A DNA stretch of 64,000 nucleotides from positions 1 to 64,000 of the forward strand of contig NZ_PVZV01000009.1 of assembly GCF_002995495.1 (NCBI RefSeq), given 5' to 3'. Source of the stretch: Actinocorallia populi (GTDB taxonomy: Bacteria; Actinomycetota; Actinomycetes; Streptosporangiales; Streptosporangiaceae). A program made the position numbers and the translations under genes. The notes beneath the pieces are model-generated. The model was not told the origin of the DNA. It saw only the letters and a list, made by a program, of their open reading frames with translations, and did not search any database. Shown piece after piece: positions 53,011-61,275 of this stretch. Position 1 is the stretch's first letter, and every line of letters begins with the position of its first letter.

Positions 53011-53652
53011 ATGTCGACGCCACGCCGGTTGCCGAGGGGACGGAACGCGCTGCCCCCGCAGGAGGTGGCCCGCGTGCAGCGGGAGCGGCTCTGCCGGGCG
53101 ATGGCCGAGGCCATGGTCGAGGAGGGCTACGTCGGCACCTCGGTGGAGGACGTCCTGAAGCGCGCCGGGGTGTCGCGGTTGAGCTTCTACCGGCTGTTCG
53201 ACTCCAAGCTCGACTGCTTCATGGCCGCCCTGGAGTCCTCGACCCGGCTGCTCCTCGGACGGGTCGCGCAGGCGCTCGAGACGTCCGGCGGGGGAGGCCC
53301 GGTGGAGCGGTACGAGCGGGCCGTGACCGGCTACCTCGAGGCGCTCAAGGAGGAGTGGCCCGCCGCCCGGCTGTGCCTGGTCGAGGTCTACGCGGCCGGG
53401 CCCGAGGCCGTCGTCCGCCGCCGCGAACTCCAGGAGGCCATGACCTCCGTGCACGCCGACATCCTGGGCGCCTCAGGTGAGCGGGGCCTGCTGGCGTGCC
53501 AGATGCTCTCCGCGGCCACCGGCGCCCTCATCGCGAACCCGGTCGCGCAGAACGACCGCGACGGACTGGACGCTGTGCGGCTCCAGCTGGTCGCCCACGT
53601 CCGGGCCCTGTGGGAGTCGGGCGTCTTCGGCGCGGACACCGGCTCCGCCTGA
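53011..53652 (+). CDS. TetR-family transcriptional regulator
   Basis: 213 residues from ATG 53011. A basic N-terminal arm (PRRLPRGRNALPP) leads into a canonical TetR HTH: TSVEDVLKRAGVSRLSFYRLFDSKLDCF. The C-terminal ligand-binding part is helical with a Gly-rich linker at about residue 93 (SGGGGP). The gene is convergent with the cytochrome P450 (13-nt gap). It might regulate the P450-methyltransferase pair, but no operator was recognised at their start. Confidence 0.92.
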   Translation: MSTPRRLPRGRNALPPQEVARVQRERLCRAMAEAMVEEGYVGTSVEDVLKRAGVSRLSFYRLFDSKLDCFMAALESSTRLLLGRVAQALETSGGGGPVERYERAVTGYLEALKEEWPAARLCLVEVYAAGPEAVVRRRELQEAMTSVHADILGASGERGLLACQMLSAATGALIANPVAQNDRDGLDAVRLQLVAHVRALWESGVFGADTGSA

Positions 53653-53665
53653 CCACCCGGGACCG

Positions 53666-54850
53666 TCAGAAGCGGACGGGAAGGGACTCGAGGCCGCGGA
53701 CGATGGAGCCGTCGCGGTGCCACCGGAGGTCTTCGGGCGGCACGGCCAGGGCAGGAGACGGGAGGCGGGCCAGGAGGGCGCCGAGGGCGACCTGGCCTTC
53801 CAGCCGGGCCAGCGGAGCGCCGAGGCAGAAGTGCAGGCCGTGGCCGAAGGCCACATGGCGGGCGGTGGGGCGGGTGACGTCCAGGGTGTCGGGGTCGGGG
53901 AAGGCGGCGGGGTCGCGGTCGGCCGCGGCGAGGGAGACGTGCACCCAGGAGCCCCTGGGGACGGGAGTTCCGGCGATCTCCAGGTCCTCCAGGGCGACGC
54001 GCTGGCTCGCGCGCTCCAGGGGGCCGTCGTAGCGCAGAAGTTCCTCGACCGCGCCGGGGAGGAGCGAAGGGTCGCCGCGCAGCAGTTCGAGCTGGGCGGG
54101 GGAGCGCAGGAGGGCCAGGGCGCCGTTGCCGATGAGGTTCACGGTGGTGTCGTGACCGGCGATGATCAGCAGGGCGATGGTGTTGAGCAGCTCGGTCTCG
54201 GTGAGGGCGGCGTCGCCGTCGCGGGCGCGCAGGAGCGCGGTGATCAGGTCGTCGCGCGGTTCGGCGCGGCGGTCGGCGAAGACCTCGCGCAGGTAGCCGT
54301 TGAAGGCGCGGGCGGTCTCACGGCGGCGTCCGGCGGCCTCGCGGTCCAGGACGGGTGCGGTGAGGACGGACGTCCACGCGCGGAAGTCGTCGCGGTCCGC
54401 GGCGGGAACGCCCAGGAGCTCGCAGATGACCTGGACGGGCAGCGGGACGGCGAAGTCCGCGATGAGGTCGGCCTCGCCGCGCGGCGCGATCGCGTCGAGC
54501 AGCCCGTCCGCGAGTTCCCGGACGCGGGGCCGCAACGCCTCCACACGCCGTGCGGTGAACGCCTTGGCGACGAGACCGCGCAGGCGGGTGTGGTCGGGCG
54601 GGTCCACGCCCAGCATGGTGCCGCCGAAGAACAGCTCTCCCGAGACGGGCAGGGAGCTGTGCGCGGTGTCCTTGGACAGCCGGGGGTCGTTCAGCGCGGC
54701 CCGGCCGTGCTCGTGGTCGACGACGAGGAAGGCCTCGGCACCGGGCGGGAAGTCGATCCGGTGCACGGGCCCCTGTTCGCGCAGCTTCGCGTAGGCGGCG
54801 TACGGGTCGCTGCTGAACTCGCGGCTGAGCAGGAACTCCCACGACAGCAT
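53666..54850 (-). CDS. Cytochrome P450
   Basis: 394 residues from ATG 54850, which shares one base with the preceding methyltransferase stop (TGATG). It has the I-helix motif AGHDTT, the K-helix ExxR within EELLRYDGP, and the heme-binding loop FGHGLHFCLGAPLARLE with the axial Cys. The length and features are those of soluble class I bacterial P450s that take electrons from a ferredoxin; no ferredoxin gene is adjacent. Such enzymes hydroxylate or epoxidise natural products or xenobiotics. Translational coupling with DUF574 copy 3 suggests that they act together. Confidence 0.95.
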   Translation of the reverse strand: MLSWEFLLSREFSSDPYAAYAKLREQGPVHRIDFPPGAEAFLVVDHEHGRAALNDPRLSKDTAHSSLPVSGELFFGGTMLGVDPPDHTRLRGLVAKAFTARRVEALRPRVRELADGLLDAIAPRGEADLIADFAVPLPVQVICELLGVPAADRDDFRAWTSVLTAPVLDREAAGRRRETARAFNGYLREVFADRRAEPRDDLITALLRARDGDAALTETELLNTIALLIIAGHDTTVNLIGNGALALLRSPAQLELLRGDPSLLPGAVEELLRYDGPLERASQRVALEDLEIAGTPVPRGSWVHVSLAAADRDPAAFPDPDTLDVTRPTARHVAFGHGLHFCLGAPLARLEGQVALGALLARLPSPALAVPPEDLRWHRDGSIVRGLESLPVRF

Positions 54851-55662
54851 CAGGGAATCCTTCCCACGGCGGCGAGGAAGCCCGCCTTGGCCAGGTCGGG
54901 AGTGAACGGCTCGGTGTCCGGAGTCCACGCCTCCACCGGGACCAGGCCGGGCCCGAGCAGTTCGGTGCCGTCGAGGAACGCCATGATCTGCTCGGGGGTG
55001 CGGGGCACGATGTCCCCGGCGGCCGTCCCTCCGTAGGCGGAGCGGACCTGCGACTCGGCCTCCGGGGAGATCCGTCCCGCGTGGCCGTGCGAGAGGGCCA
55101 CGAAGCTGCCGGACGCGAGCCGCTTCCGCAGCTGCTCGACGATCCGCGCGGGCCCGTCCTCGTCGTGGACGAAATGCAGGATGGCCAGCATCAGGAGGCC
55201 GACGGGCCGGTCGAAGTCGATCTGCGCGGCGACCTCGCGGTGGTCGAGGACGGCCTGCGGCTCGCGCAGGTCGCCCTGGACGACCGTGGTGAACGGGTCG
55301 CCGGCCAGCAGGGCCCTGCCGTGGACGAGCACGATCGGGTCGTTGTCGACGTAGACGACCCTGGCGTCGGGGACGACGCGCTGCGCCACCTGGTGCACGT
55401 TCTCCTGGGTGGGGAGCCCGGAGCCGATGTCGATGAACTGACGGACGCCCCGCCGCGCCATCAGCGTCACCGCGTGGGAGAGGAACCTCCGGTTGGCCCG
55501 GACGAACTCCGCCACGTACGGCACGGCCTCCACCGCCCGGTCCCCGGCCCTGCGGTCGGCGGCGAAGTTGTCCTTGCCGCCCAGGTAGTAGTCGTACATC
55601 CTGGCCACGCTGGGGATCTCCGGGTTGATCACCCAGGAAGGCGGCCGTTCCTCGGTGCTCAT
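54850..55662 (-). CDS. DUF574-family SAM-dependent methyltransferase (copy 3)
   Basis: 270 residues from ATG 55662 (GGGGGAGACC upstream). It contains PSVARMYDYYLGGKDNFAADR, FIDIGSGLPTQENVHQVAQ, VYVDNDPIVLVHG and a C-terminal AAVGRI ending, so all family motifs are intact. It is closer to copy 1 in the YDYYLGGKDNFAADR block and closer to copy 2 in the GLPTQENVHQVAQ block. Coupled to the P450 (1-nt overlap). It is divergent from the orphan GAP1 gene across a 300-bp region. Confidence 0.92.
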   Translation of the reverse strand: MSTEERPPSWVINPEIPSVARMYDYYLGGKDNFAADRRAGDRAVEAVPYVAEFVRANRRFLSHAVTLMARRGVRQFIDIGSGLPTQENVHQVAQRVVPDARVVYVDNDPIVLVHGRALLAGDPFTTVVQGDLREPQAVLDHREVAAQIDFDRPVGLLMLAILHFVHDEDGPARIVEQLRKRLASGSFVALSHGHAGRISPEAESQVRSAYGGTAAGDIVPRTPEQIMAFLDGTELLGPGLVPVEAWTPDTEPFTPDLAKAGFLAAVGRIP

Positions 55663-55962
55663 GTGCGTGGTCTCCCCCCACTCGGGTCCCGGCAACTTGA
55701 TCTTAGGGACGTTCGGGTGTGCTCCGGCGGCCGCCGGCGGACCGGATGGCCGGATCCGGCCAGGCGCCGGGGAGAATTCCGCGGGAAGCCATTCGGTCTC
55801 GCTTTTCGGCTCCCTTTCACCGCACTGCCGGGGTGGCCGTAACTCGCCGGTCACCCGTCTTTCGGCAACTGTCAGAAAGGGGAGTGGATCAGTGGGGCGC
55901 CGGGGGTTAGGGTGAGAATTCATCAGGCGGTGGTTCCGGGGGCGGAGCCGAGGAGCTGAGGT
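55663..55962. other. Divergent intergenic region between methyltransferase copy 3 and orphan GAP1
   Basis: 300 bp without a gene. On the plus strand TAGGGT (55908-55913, within GGGTTAGGGTGA) is a candidate -10 for the GAP1 paralogue, about 50 nt before its GTG; GAGGAG at 55950-55955 is its ribosome binding site. The same 12-mer occurs upstream of the first GAP1 system (27088-27099). No clear palindrome was seen. Confidence 0.4.
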
Positions 55963-58359
55963 GTGATCCGGGCGGAGGTGGGCTGGGCGCTGCGCGCCTG
56001 CCATGAGGAGTACACGGTCCTCGCCTCCGGCGGGCGCGTGCCCGGTCTGGCCGGGGTCTTCGCGCGTTTTCCCGCGGCGGCCCCCTCGGCCGGCCCGCGG
56101 GTGACGTTCGGCGGGGTCGTCGAGGACCGGTTCGAGGTGATGATCCAGGAGTGGTCGCGCGATATCGACGCCATAGGCCGCCCCCTTCCGCTCAGCAGAT
56201 ATTTCTCCGTTCCCTACGCGATTCTCTCCGAAGGGCGGATCGGTTATGGCGATCTGTATGCGGCGCTGAAGGGGAGAGAGCCTCCGCCGGACGGCAAGGA
56301 GTTGCACGTCGAACTGCCCGCGACATCGGCGCAGGAGCGGACCGCTCTGGTGGAGCGGTTCGGGCACGACCGGGCGGCCGCCGCCGCGGCGCTGCTCCTG
56401 GCCGGTCCGGTGACCGTCACCCGGGCAGGGGAGCTCTCCCTGGAGGAGCGGCTGGCGTTCTGCGACGCGGTGGGCGCGCTGCTGCCCTACGGGCTGCGGG
56501 CGGGACTCGTCGTGAGCACTGGAGAGGGCGGGGACGGCTTGTCCTTCGCCTCCCGGTGCGCCCCGGGTTCGGCGGAGCTGGACTGGCAGGAGCCCTCCCC
56601 GCCCGCCGGGAACGTGTACCTGGCACGGTTGGCCGGGCTGCCGCCGGCGAAGGTCGTGGGCCACCTCGCGGAGCAGGTGGAGCCGCTCGCCGGGCCGGGC
56701 ACCGCAGCGGCACTCCAGATGCTGGACGAGCTGGACCTGCCCGGCGTGGTGTTGCGGGCGGCCAGGGAGGGGCGCCTCTCCTACGACGGGCTGCACCGGC
56801 TGTTCGCGTCCGGGCGCTTCCGGGAACTGCCCTCCGCCGAGGACCGCCGGTACCTGTTCAACGAGCTGGTGGCCCGGGGGAACGTCGAGGACCTCATGGT
56901 GGTCGAGCCGCTCTGGGCAGAGGCGGGAGGCGACTTCGAGGTGCTGGTCAAAGCAGCGCGGGCCAAGCTCTGGCAACTGGAGCCGGAGCTCGAGACGGTG
57001 CGCTACCTGTGGTCGGCCGAGCGGTTGGGTTTCGCGGACGCCTTCCTCGCCCGGCTCGTCAGATGTCCGGACCCGCAGAAGAGCCTGGAAGGAGCGCCCG
57101 GGGGAGAGAGCGCGGTGGCGCGGCTGGTGCGTACTCGCAGCAAAGGGGAGTACACGCTGACCTTCAGCGCTCTCGCGGACAACGGTCCGGTGCTGTACGA
57201 GCTGTTCCACCAGCTCGCGTGCGACCCGGAGAAGGATCTGGACGAGTGGTACGAGAGGTTGAAGCGCTTCGTACCGGCGGATCTCCTCGTGCCGTTCTCC
57301 CGCGTACTGCGTGGTGACGGGGCGTCCGTGGACACCAACGCGCTTTCCAGGATCGTGGTCCGCGGGCCCGGCTGCCTGAAGATGCTGCTGCGTACGGCGG
57401 CCGCTGCCGGGAGGCTGGAGAGCGTCCTACCCGCGTTCGCTGCGCTGCTGGCTCGCGGGACCGTGCCAGATCGTGGTTTCTGGTCCATCGAGCTGGCCGA
57501 ACTGGAACCGGTCCATGCGGGTGACCAAGGCGTCGCGGACGGCCTTCTTCTGCTGCTGGACCGCCCGCCTCGGCACCTGCAGAGCGCTGCGGTGGGCGAC
57601 TGGACGAGGTATCAGGAGTCTTTCGAACGGCTCTGCGCGCTTCCCGGCGTCGCGGCACCTGTCATCACGCGGCTGACCGCTCACTTGAACACCTGGTCCT
57701 GGCAGACGGATCCGCGTTGCGTGGCCGCGGTGCTCGGACTCGTCTCCGCCCGTGAGGACGTTCTGGAGCTGGCACGAGTGGTGCTCGCGGGCCGTGCCGT
57801 GGAGCCGGCGCTGATCGAGGACGAGCAGTACGCGGCCTGGCGCCACCGCGCGCTCACCCGCCTGCCGCAGCTGGCGGCCGAGGAAGTGCCGCTCACGCTG
57901 ACATGCCTGCGGCCGGAAGCCGAACCCGAGCTCGTGGCGAGGCTCTGCGCCGAGGCGATCGACCGTCACGTCCCGCTGGAAGTAGTGGTGGAGCACCTCA
58001 CCCGGTCCCGCTGGCACCTCACCGGCGACCGCGCCGTCCGGCTGCTGAACGGCATCCGCCACGCCTTCACGCTGCTCGGCTGGAGCAGGCGGGAGGCCGA
58101 GGAGTTCGCCCTGGCCCTCGGCCGCGCGGTCGTGCGGACGCTGCACCCCGCCCTGGTGGCGGAGATCCGCGAGCACACCGCCCGCGAGACCCTCCTGGAG
58201 ATCGAGTACCAGTACCAGCTCCTGCAGAACGTCATGATGGACCCGCTGGACGACGAGGTCCTCTACCTGTCCGACCGCACCCGCGGGGAACTGGAGGAAC
58301 TCGCCGCCTGGGTGCTGTCCCTCGCCCGCTCCGGCAGGTCCCGCTCCTGGTTCGGCTGA
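55963..58359 (+). CDS. Orphan GAP1-family protein (paralogue of 36159-38663)
   Basis: 798 residues from GTG 55963. It is collinear with the GAP1 at 36159: VGWALRACHEEYTVLA, IDAIGRPLPLSRYFSVPYAI, YGDLYAALKGR, LLLAGPVTVTRAGELS, LFASGRFREL, EPLWAEAGGDFEVLV and RWHLTGDRAVRLLNGI all have clear counterparts. Unlike that copy it has no GTPase, AAA+ or Hsp70-like gene beside it; its neighbours are a DUF574 methyltransferase-P450 pair and an MltG-like gene. It could work with the distant GTPase, act as an alternative specificity subunit, or be a remnant. The open frame is intact and well conserved, which argues against decay. Confidence 0.85.
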   Translation: MIRAEVGWALRACHEEYTVLASGGRVPGLAGVFARFPAAAPSAGPRVTFGGVVEDRFEVMIQEWSRDIDAIGRPLPLSRYFSVPYAILSEGRIGYGDLYAALKGREPPPDGKELHVELPATSAQERTALVERFGHDRAAAAAALLLAGPVTVTRAGELSLEERLAFCDAVGALLPYGLRAGLVVSTGEGGDGLSFASRCAPGSAELDWQEPSPPAGNVYLARLAGLPPAKVVGHLAEQVEPLAGPGTAAALQMLDELDLPGVVLRAAREGRLSYDGLHRLFASGRFRELPSAEDRRYLFNELVARGNVEDLMVVEPLWAEAGGDFEVLVKAARAKLWQLEPELETVRYLWSAERLGFADAFLARLVRCPDPQKSLEGAPGGESAVARLVRTRSKGEYTLTFSALADNGPVLYELFHQLACDPEKDLDEWYERLKRFVPADLLVPFSRVLRGDGASVDTNALSRIVVRGPGCLKMLLRTAAAAGRLESVLPAFAALLARGTVPDRGFWSIELAELEPVHAGDQGVADGLLLLLDRPPRHLQSAAVGDWTRYQESFERLCALPGVAAPVITRLTAHLNTWSWQTDPRCVAAVLGLVSAREDVLELARVVLAGRAVEPALIEDEQYAAWRHRALTRLPQLAAEEVPLTLTCLRPEAEPELVARLCAEAIDRHVPLEVVVEHLTRSRWHLTGDRAVRLLNGIRHAFTLLGWSRREAEEFALALGRAVVRTLHPALVAEIREHTARETLLEIEYQYQLLQNVMMDPLDDEVLYLSDRTRGELEELAAWVLSLARSGRSRSWFG

Positions 58360-58366
58360 GCGCCGG

Positions 58367-59788
58367 TCAGTCCTTCGGTTGGGGGTTGTCCTCCAGCCAC
58401 TGGTTGAACTCCGCCTTGAACTTGTCGAACTCTTCGGGGTCGTCGGTGAACTTGGTGATGCGCTTGGTCGGGTTCGTCGCCACGAAGAAGATCCACGGGC
58501 CCGGGGCGGGATTCAGGACCGCCTTGAGGGCGGTGACGCCCGGACTGCCGATCGGACCCGGCGGCAGACCCTTGTTCTGGTAGAGGTTGTAGGGCGAGTC
58601 GATCTCCAGATGCCTGTTCCGCACGTCGAGGGTGCGCTTCTGCCACGCGTAGAGGATCGCGGTGTCGAACTGGATCGGCATGTCGATCTCGAGCCGGTTG
58701 TACAGGACCCGCGAGATCTTGCGGTAGTCCCCGGGGCGCCCGGCCTCCGCCTGGATGAGGCTGGCCATGGTGACGACCTCGGAGGGGGTGAGCCCGAGCT
58801 TCGCGCCCTTGTCGAAATCGATGTCCTCGGTCTCCTCCTTGAACCGGGTGACCATCATCTTGAGCAGCTGCTGGGCGGTCGCGTCCGGCGGCAGGTCGTA
58901 GCGGCCGGGGAACAGGTAGCCCTCGACGTTGCCCTTGGCGGCGGCAGGGAGCCCGAGGGTGCGGGCATCGACCCGCTCGAACTTCCCGACGGGGATGCCG
59001 GTGGCCTTCGACAACTGCGCGTACACCTCGGCCGCCCATTTACCGGGAGGGACGTCCACGATCCCGGTACGGGACTTCGGGTCGAGCAGCAAGGCGACCG
59101 CGGCGGCCGCCGACATCTGCTTCCGCATGTCGTAGAAGCCGGGCTGGAGGCCCTTCAGCTGGTCTCCGGCGGCCTGCACGAAGGCCTTGACGGACTTGAC
59201 GACGTCGGCTTCCACCAGCGTCTCGCCCACGTGGGAGGTGTACTCGCCGACCGCCACCTCGATGGTGACGCTCCCCGTGCCCTGGCCCGAGTAGTCCGGG
59301 GCGCCGAAACGGTCCCTCACCTCGAGGTAGCCGAAGTAGCCGCCTCCGCCGAGCGACGCCACGAGGATGAGCACCGCGAGCGCGGTCACCAGCCCGCTGC
59401 TCCGCCGTTTTCTTCCGGATCGCCGGGAGGCGGGCTTGGCCTGGACCGGCAGGTCGACGGTGGTCGCCTGGCTGCTGCGCCGGTCGGCACCGGGTCGTGC
59501 GGTGTCGGGCCGGTCGGCGTCGGGTCGTGTGGGGCCGGGCCGCACGGGGCCGGGCCGTGCGGGCAGGGGCCGTGCCGGGGCGGGCCGTGCGGCGGGCCGG
59601 GCGGCCGCGGATCGGGCGGCGGGCCGGGCGGGGGCGACACGTGCCGCTCCCGTCCGGGCGGGAGCGGCGGGCGGATGGGGGCTGCGGCCGGTCGCGGGCG
59701 GCGCGCCGTGGCCCCGCCGGCCGGGCCGCCTCGCTTCCTCCCCCCAGAAGCCGCCTTCCTCGTCACTCCAGAAATCCGCGTTGACCAT
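58367..59788 (-). CDS. MltG/YceG-like endolytic murein transglycosylase
   Basis: 473 residues from ATG 59788. The first 125 residues are cytoplasmic and low-complexity, rich in Arg, Pro and Ala repeats (RPAARPAPARPLPARP). One membrane helix follows (130-154), then the extracytoplasmic YceG domain: EGYLFPGRYDLP, MASLIQAEAG with the catalytic-type Glu348, YNRLEIDMPIQFD and SPYNLYQNKGLPPGPIGSPG. MltG cleaves nascent glycan strands and sets their length. The usual mltG neighbours (ruvX, aroE) are absent here, so this may be a second, accessory copy. It is convergent with the orphan GAP1 (7-nt gap). Confidence 0.9.
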   Translation of the reverse strand: MVNADFWSDEEGGFWGEEARRPGRRGHGAPPATGRSPHPPAAPARTGAARVAPARPAARSAAARPAARPAPARPLPARPGPVRPGPTRPDADRPDTARPGADRRSSQATTVDLPVQAKPASRRSGRKRRSSGLVTALAVLILVASLGGGGYFGYLEVRDRFGAPDYSGQGTGSVTIEVAVGEYTSHVGETLVEADVVKSVKAFVQAAGDQLKGLQPGFYDMRKQMSAAAAVALLLDPKSRTGIVDVPPGKWAAEVYAQLSKATGIPVGKFERVDARTLGLPAAAKGNVEGYLFPGRYDLPPDATAQQLLKMMVTRFKEETEDIDFDKGAKLGLTPSEVVTMASLIQAEAGRPGDYRKISRVLYNRLEIDMPIQFDTAILYAWQKRTLDVRNRHLEIDSPYNLYQNKGLPPGPIGSPGVTALKAVLNPAPGPWIFFVATNPTKRITKFTDDPEEFDKFKAEFNQWLEDNPQPKD

Positions 59789-60025
59789 TGCTTCCCTCGA
59801 TCGGCCCTCCGGGCGGTCCCCGGTACGGCGCTCTCTCCGGTCCGCCGGCCACCGGCCCGGGACCTGGTCCCGACCGGCGACATGACCGCAGCGGCGGCTT
59901 TCTTAGCAAAAACCCCTATTGGGCCGGGAAGTATACGGCTTGTCGCGCGATCCGTCCTCTCCTCCTGCGTGACATATCAGTCGCAAATTGTTATCTGCGC
60001 CCGTCCGGCGAAAGGGGCGGCGGTG

Positions 60026-60086
60026 TTGACGTTCTCCGCGGCGCTGTCTAGTGTCTTCTTCGTCCGTATCGTACAGACCGGTCTGT
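60026..60086 (+). promoter_or_regulatory. Glutathione peroxidase promoter with TetR-like palindrome
   Basis: The 327-bp gap 59789-60115 holds a good promoter: -35 TTGACG (60026-60031), 17-nt spacer, -10 TAGTGT (60049-60054). Downstream, near the start of transcription, lies the perfect palindrome ACAGACCGGTCTGT (60073-60086), a form often bound by TetR-family repressors. A second possible -10 TATCGT is at 60067-60072. The remainder of the gap shows nothing else clear. Confidence 0.65.
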
Positions 60087-60115
60087 CTGGCCGGTGAACG
60101 AACAGGAGCCCCTCC

Positions 60116-60655
60116 ATGACCGTCCACGACTTCCAGGTGACCGCCGCCGACAACACCGTCCGCGACCTCGGGGACTTCTCCGGCAAGGTGCTGCTCATCG
60201 TGAACGTCGCGAGCAAGTGCGGCCTGACGCCCCAATATGAGGGCCTGCAGGCCCTCTACCGCGACTTCCAGGGCCGCGGCCTGGAAGTCCTCGGCTTCCC
60301 CTGCAACCAGTTCGGCGGCCAGGAGCCGGGCACCGACGCGGAAATCCAGGACTTCTGCTCCACCAATTTCGACGTCTCCTTCCCCGTCTTCGCCAAGCTC
60401 GACGTCAACGGTCCGGACGCGGCTCCGCTCTTCGCCCACCTCCGCGCCGAGGCGCCCGGTGACTTCGGCCCCGACCACGGGTTCCTCTACGAGCACGTCA
60501 AGAACACCCGTCCCGAGGCCATCGGCACCGACGAGGTCAAGTGGAACTTCACCAAGTTCCTCGTGGACGGCGCAGGCAAGGTCATCCGCCGCTACGAGCC
60601 CACCACCGCGCCCGAGGAGATCCGCGCCGACCTCGACGCCCTCCTCCCCGCCTGA
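60116..60655 (+). CDS. Glutathione peroxidase family thiol peroxidase
   Basis: 179 residues from ATG 60116 (AGGAG upstream). The peroxidatic Cys35 is in NVASKCGLTPQY; FPCNQFGGQEPG supplies the second Cys and Gln, and KWNFTKFLVDG the Trp-Asn pair of the catalytic tetrad. Actinomycetes lack glutathione, so the enzyme is probably reduced by thioredoxin or mycothiol-dependent proteins and removes lipid or organic hydroperoxides. The palindrome at its transcription start suggests repression, plausibly by a TetR regulator; the one nearest is about 0.6 kb downstream. Confidence 0.94.
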   Translation: MTVHDFQVTAADNTVRDLGDFSGKVLLIVNVASKCGLTPQYEGLQALYRDFQGRGLEVLGFPCNQFGGQEPGTDAEIQDFCSTNFDVSFPVFAKLDVNGPDAAPLFAHLRAEAPGDFGPDHGFLYEHVKNTRPEAIGTDEVKWNFTKFLVDGAGKVIRRYEPTTAPEEIRADLDALLPA

Positions 60656-60698
60656 AAACCCGTTTCCCGGCCGGTCGGCCGCGTGCCAGGGTCGGGCG

Positions 60699-61247
60699 AT
60701 GAACACATCGCGACGTGACCTGATGCGCTGGCAGTTCGACCTGACCTGGTCGTTGTCCGAGTACCACCTGGAGCGGCTGGTCCCGGAGGACTTCCTGTGG
60801 GAGCCGTCCCCCCTCAGCTGGACGGTGCGCCCCGCTCCCGACGGAACGTGGGTGACAGACTGGGCCGAGACCGAACCCGACCCGGTCCCCACCCCCACCA
60901 TCGCCTGGCTCACCTGGCACATCGACTGGTGGTGGTCCGTGGCCCTCGACCACGTCCGGTCCCGTGCCCCGCGCGACCGCGCCGAGATCACCTGGCCGGG
61001 CGACGGCGAAGCCGCCGTCGCCCGGCTGCGCGCCCTCCGCGAGGAGTGGCTGACGGTCCTGGAGCACCTCGACGAGCCCGCGCTGGACGCCCCCGCGACC
61101 TTCCCGTGGCAGGACGACCCCCAGTACACCGTCGCCCACACGATCGCCTGGGTGAACGCCGAACTCATGAAGAACGTCACCGAGATCGGCCAGCTCCGCC
61201 TCCTTCGCGCCGCCTCCCGCCCCGCCAGCAGTGACCGTATTGCCTAG
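60699..61247 (+). CDS. DinB-fold family protein
   Basis: 182 residues from ATG 60699. A four-helix DinB-like protein: DLMRWQFDLTWSLSEYHLERL at the start, TPTIAWLTWHIDWWWSVALDHV in the middle with His and Trp residues, and YTVAHTIAWVNAELMKNVTEIGQLRLL at the end. DinB proteins are metal-binding and include mycothiol-dependent transferases, which would fit next to a thiol peroxidase, but this member's activity is not known. It lies 43 nt after the peroxidase gene on the same strand. The AGGGTCGGG stretch before the ATG is a weak ribosome binding site. Confidence 0.85.
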   Translation: MNTSRRDLMRWQFDLTWSLSEYHLERLVPEDFLWEPSPLSWTVRPAPDGTWVTDWAETEPDPVPTPTIAWLTWHIDWWWSVALDHVRSRAPRDRAEITWPGDGEAAVARLRALREEWLTVLEHLDEPALDAPATFPWQDDPQYTVAHTIAWVNAELMKNVTEIGQLRLLRAASRPASSDRIA

Positions 61248-61269
61248 ATCGGTCAAATAGGCCTACGGT
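61240..61269 (+). promoter_or_regulatory. Leaderless promoter of the TetR-ABC operon
   Basis: -35 TTGCCT (61240-61245), 18-nt spacer, -10 TACGGT (61264-61269), 6 nt to ATG 61276. An interrupted repeat TGACCG (61232-61237) and CGGTCA (61250-61255) overlaps the -35 and may be the operator of the first gene's product. Confidence 0.55.
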
Positions 61270-61275
61270 GGGGGC

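Noticed and set aside
51256-55662. A single biosynthetic gene cluster made of the amidohydrolase, methyltransferases and P450
   Set aside because: Genes are on both strands, separated by terminators and TetR genes, and no core scaffold enzyme (PKS, NRPS, terpene synthase) is present.
59500-59660. G/C-rich tandem repeat as a non-coding element
   Set aside because: The repeats keep the reading frame of the MltG-like protein and encode its Arg/Pro/Ala-rich cytoplasmic tail.
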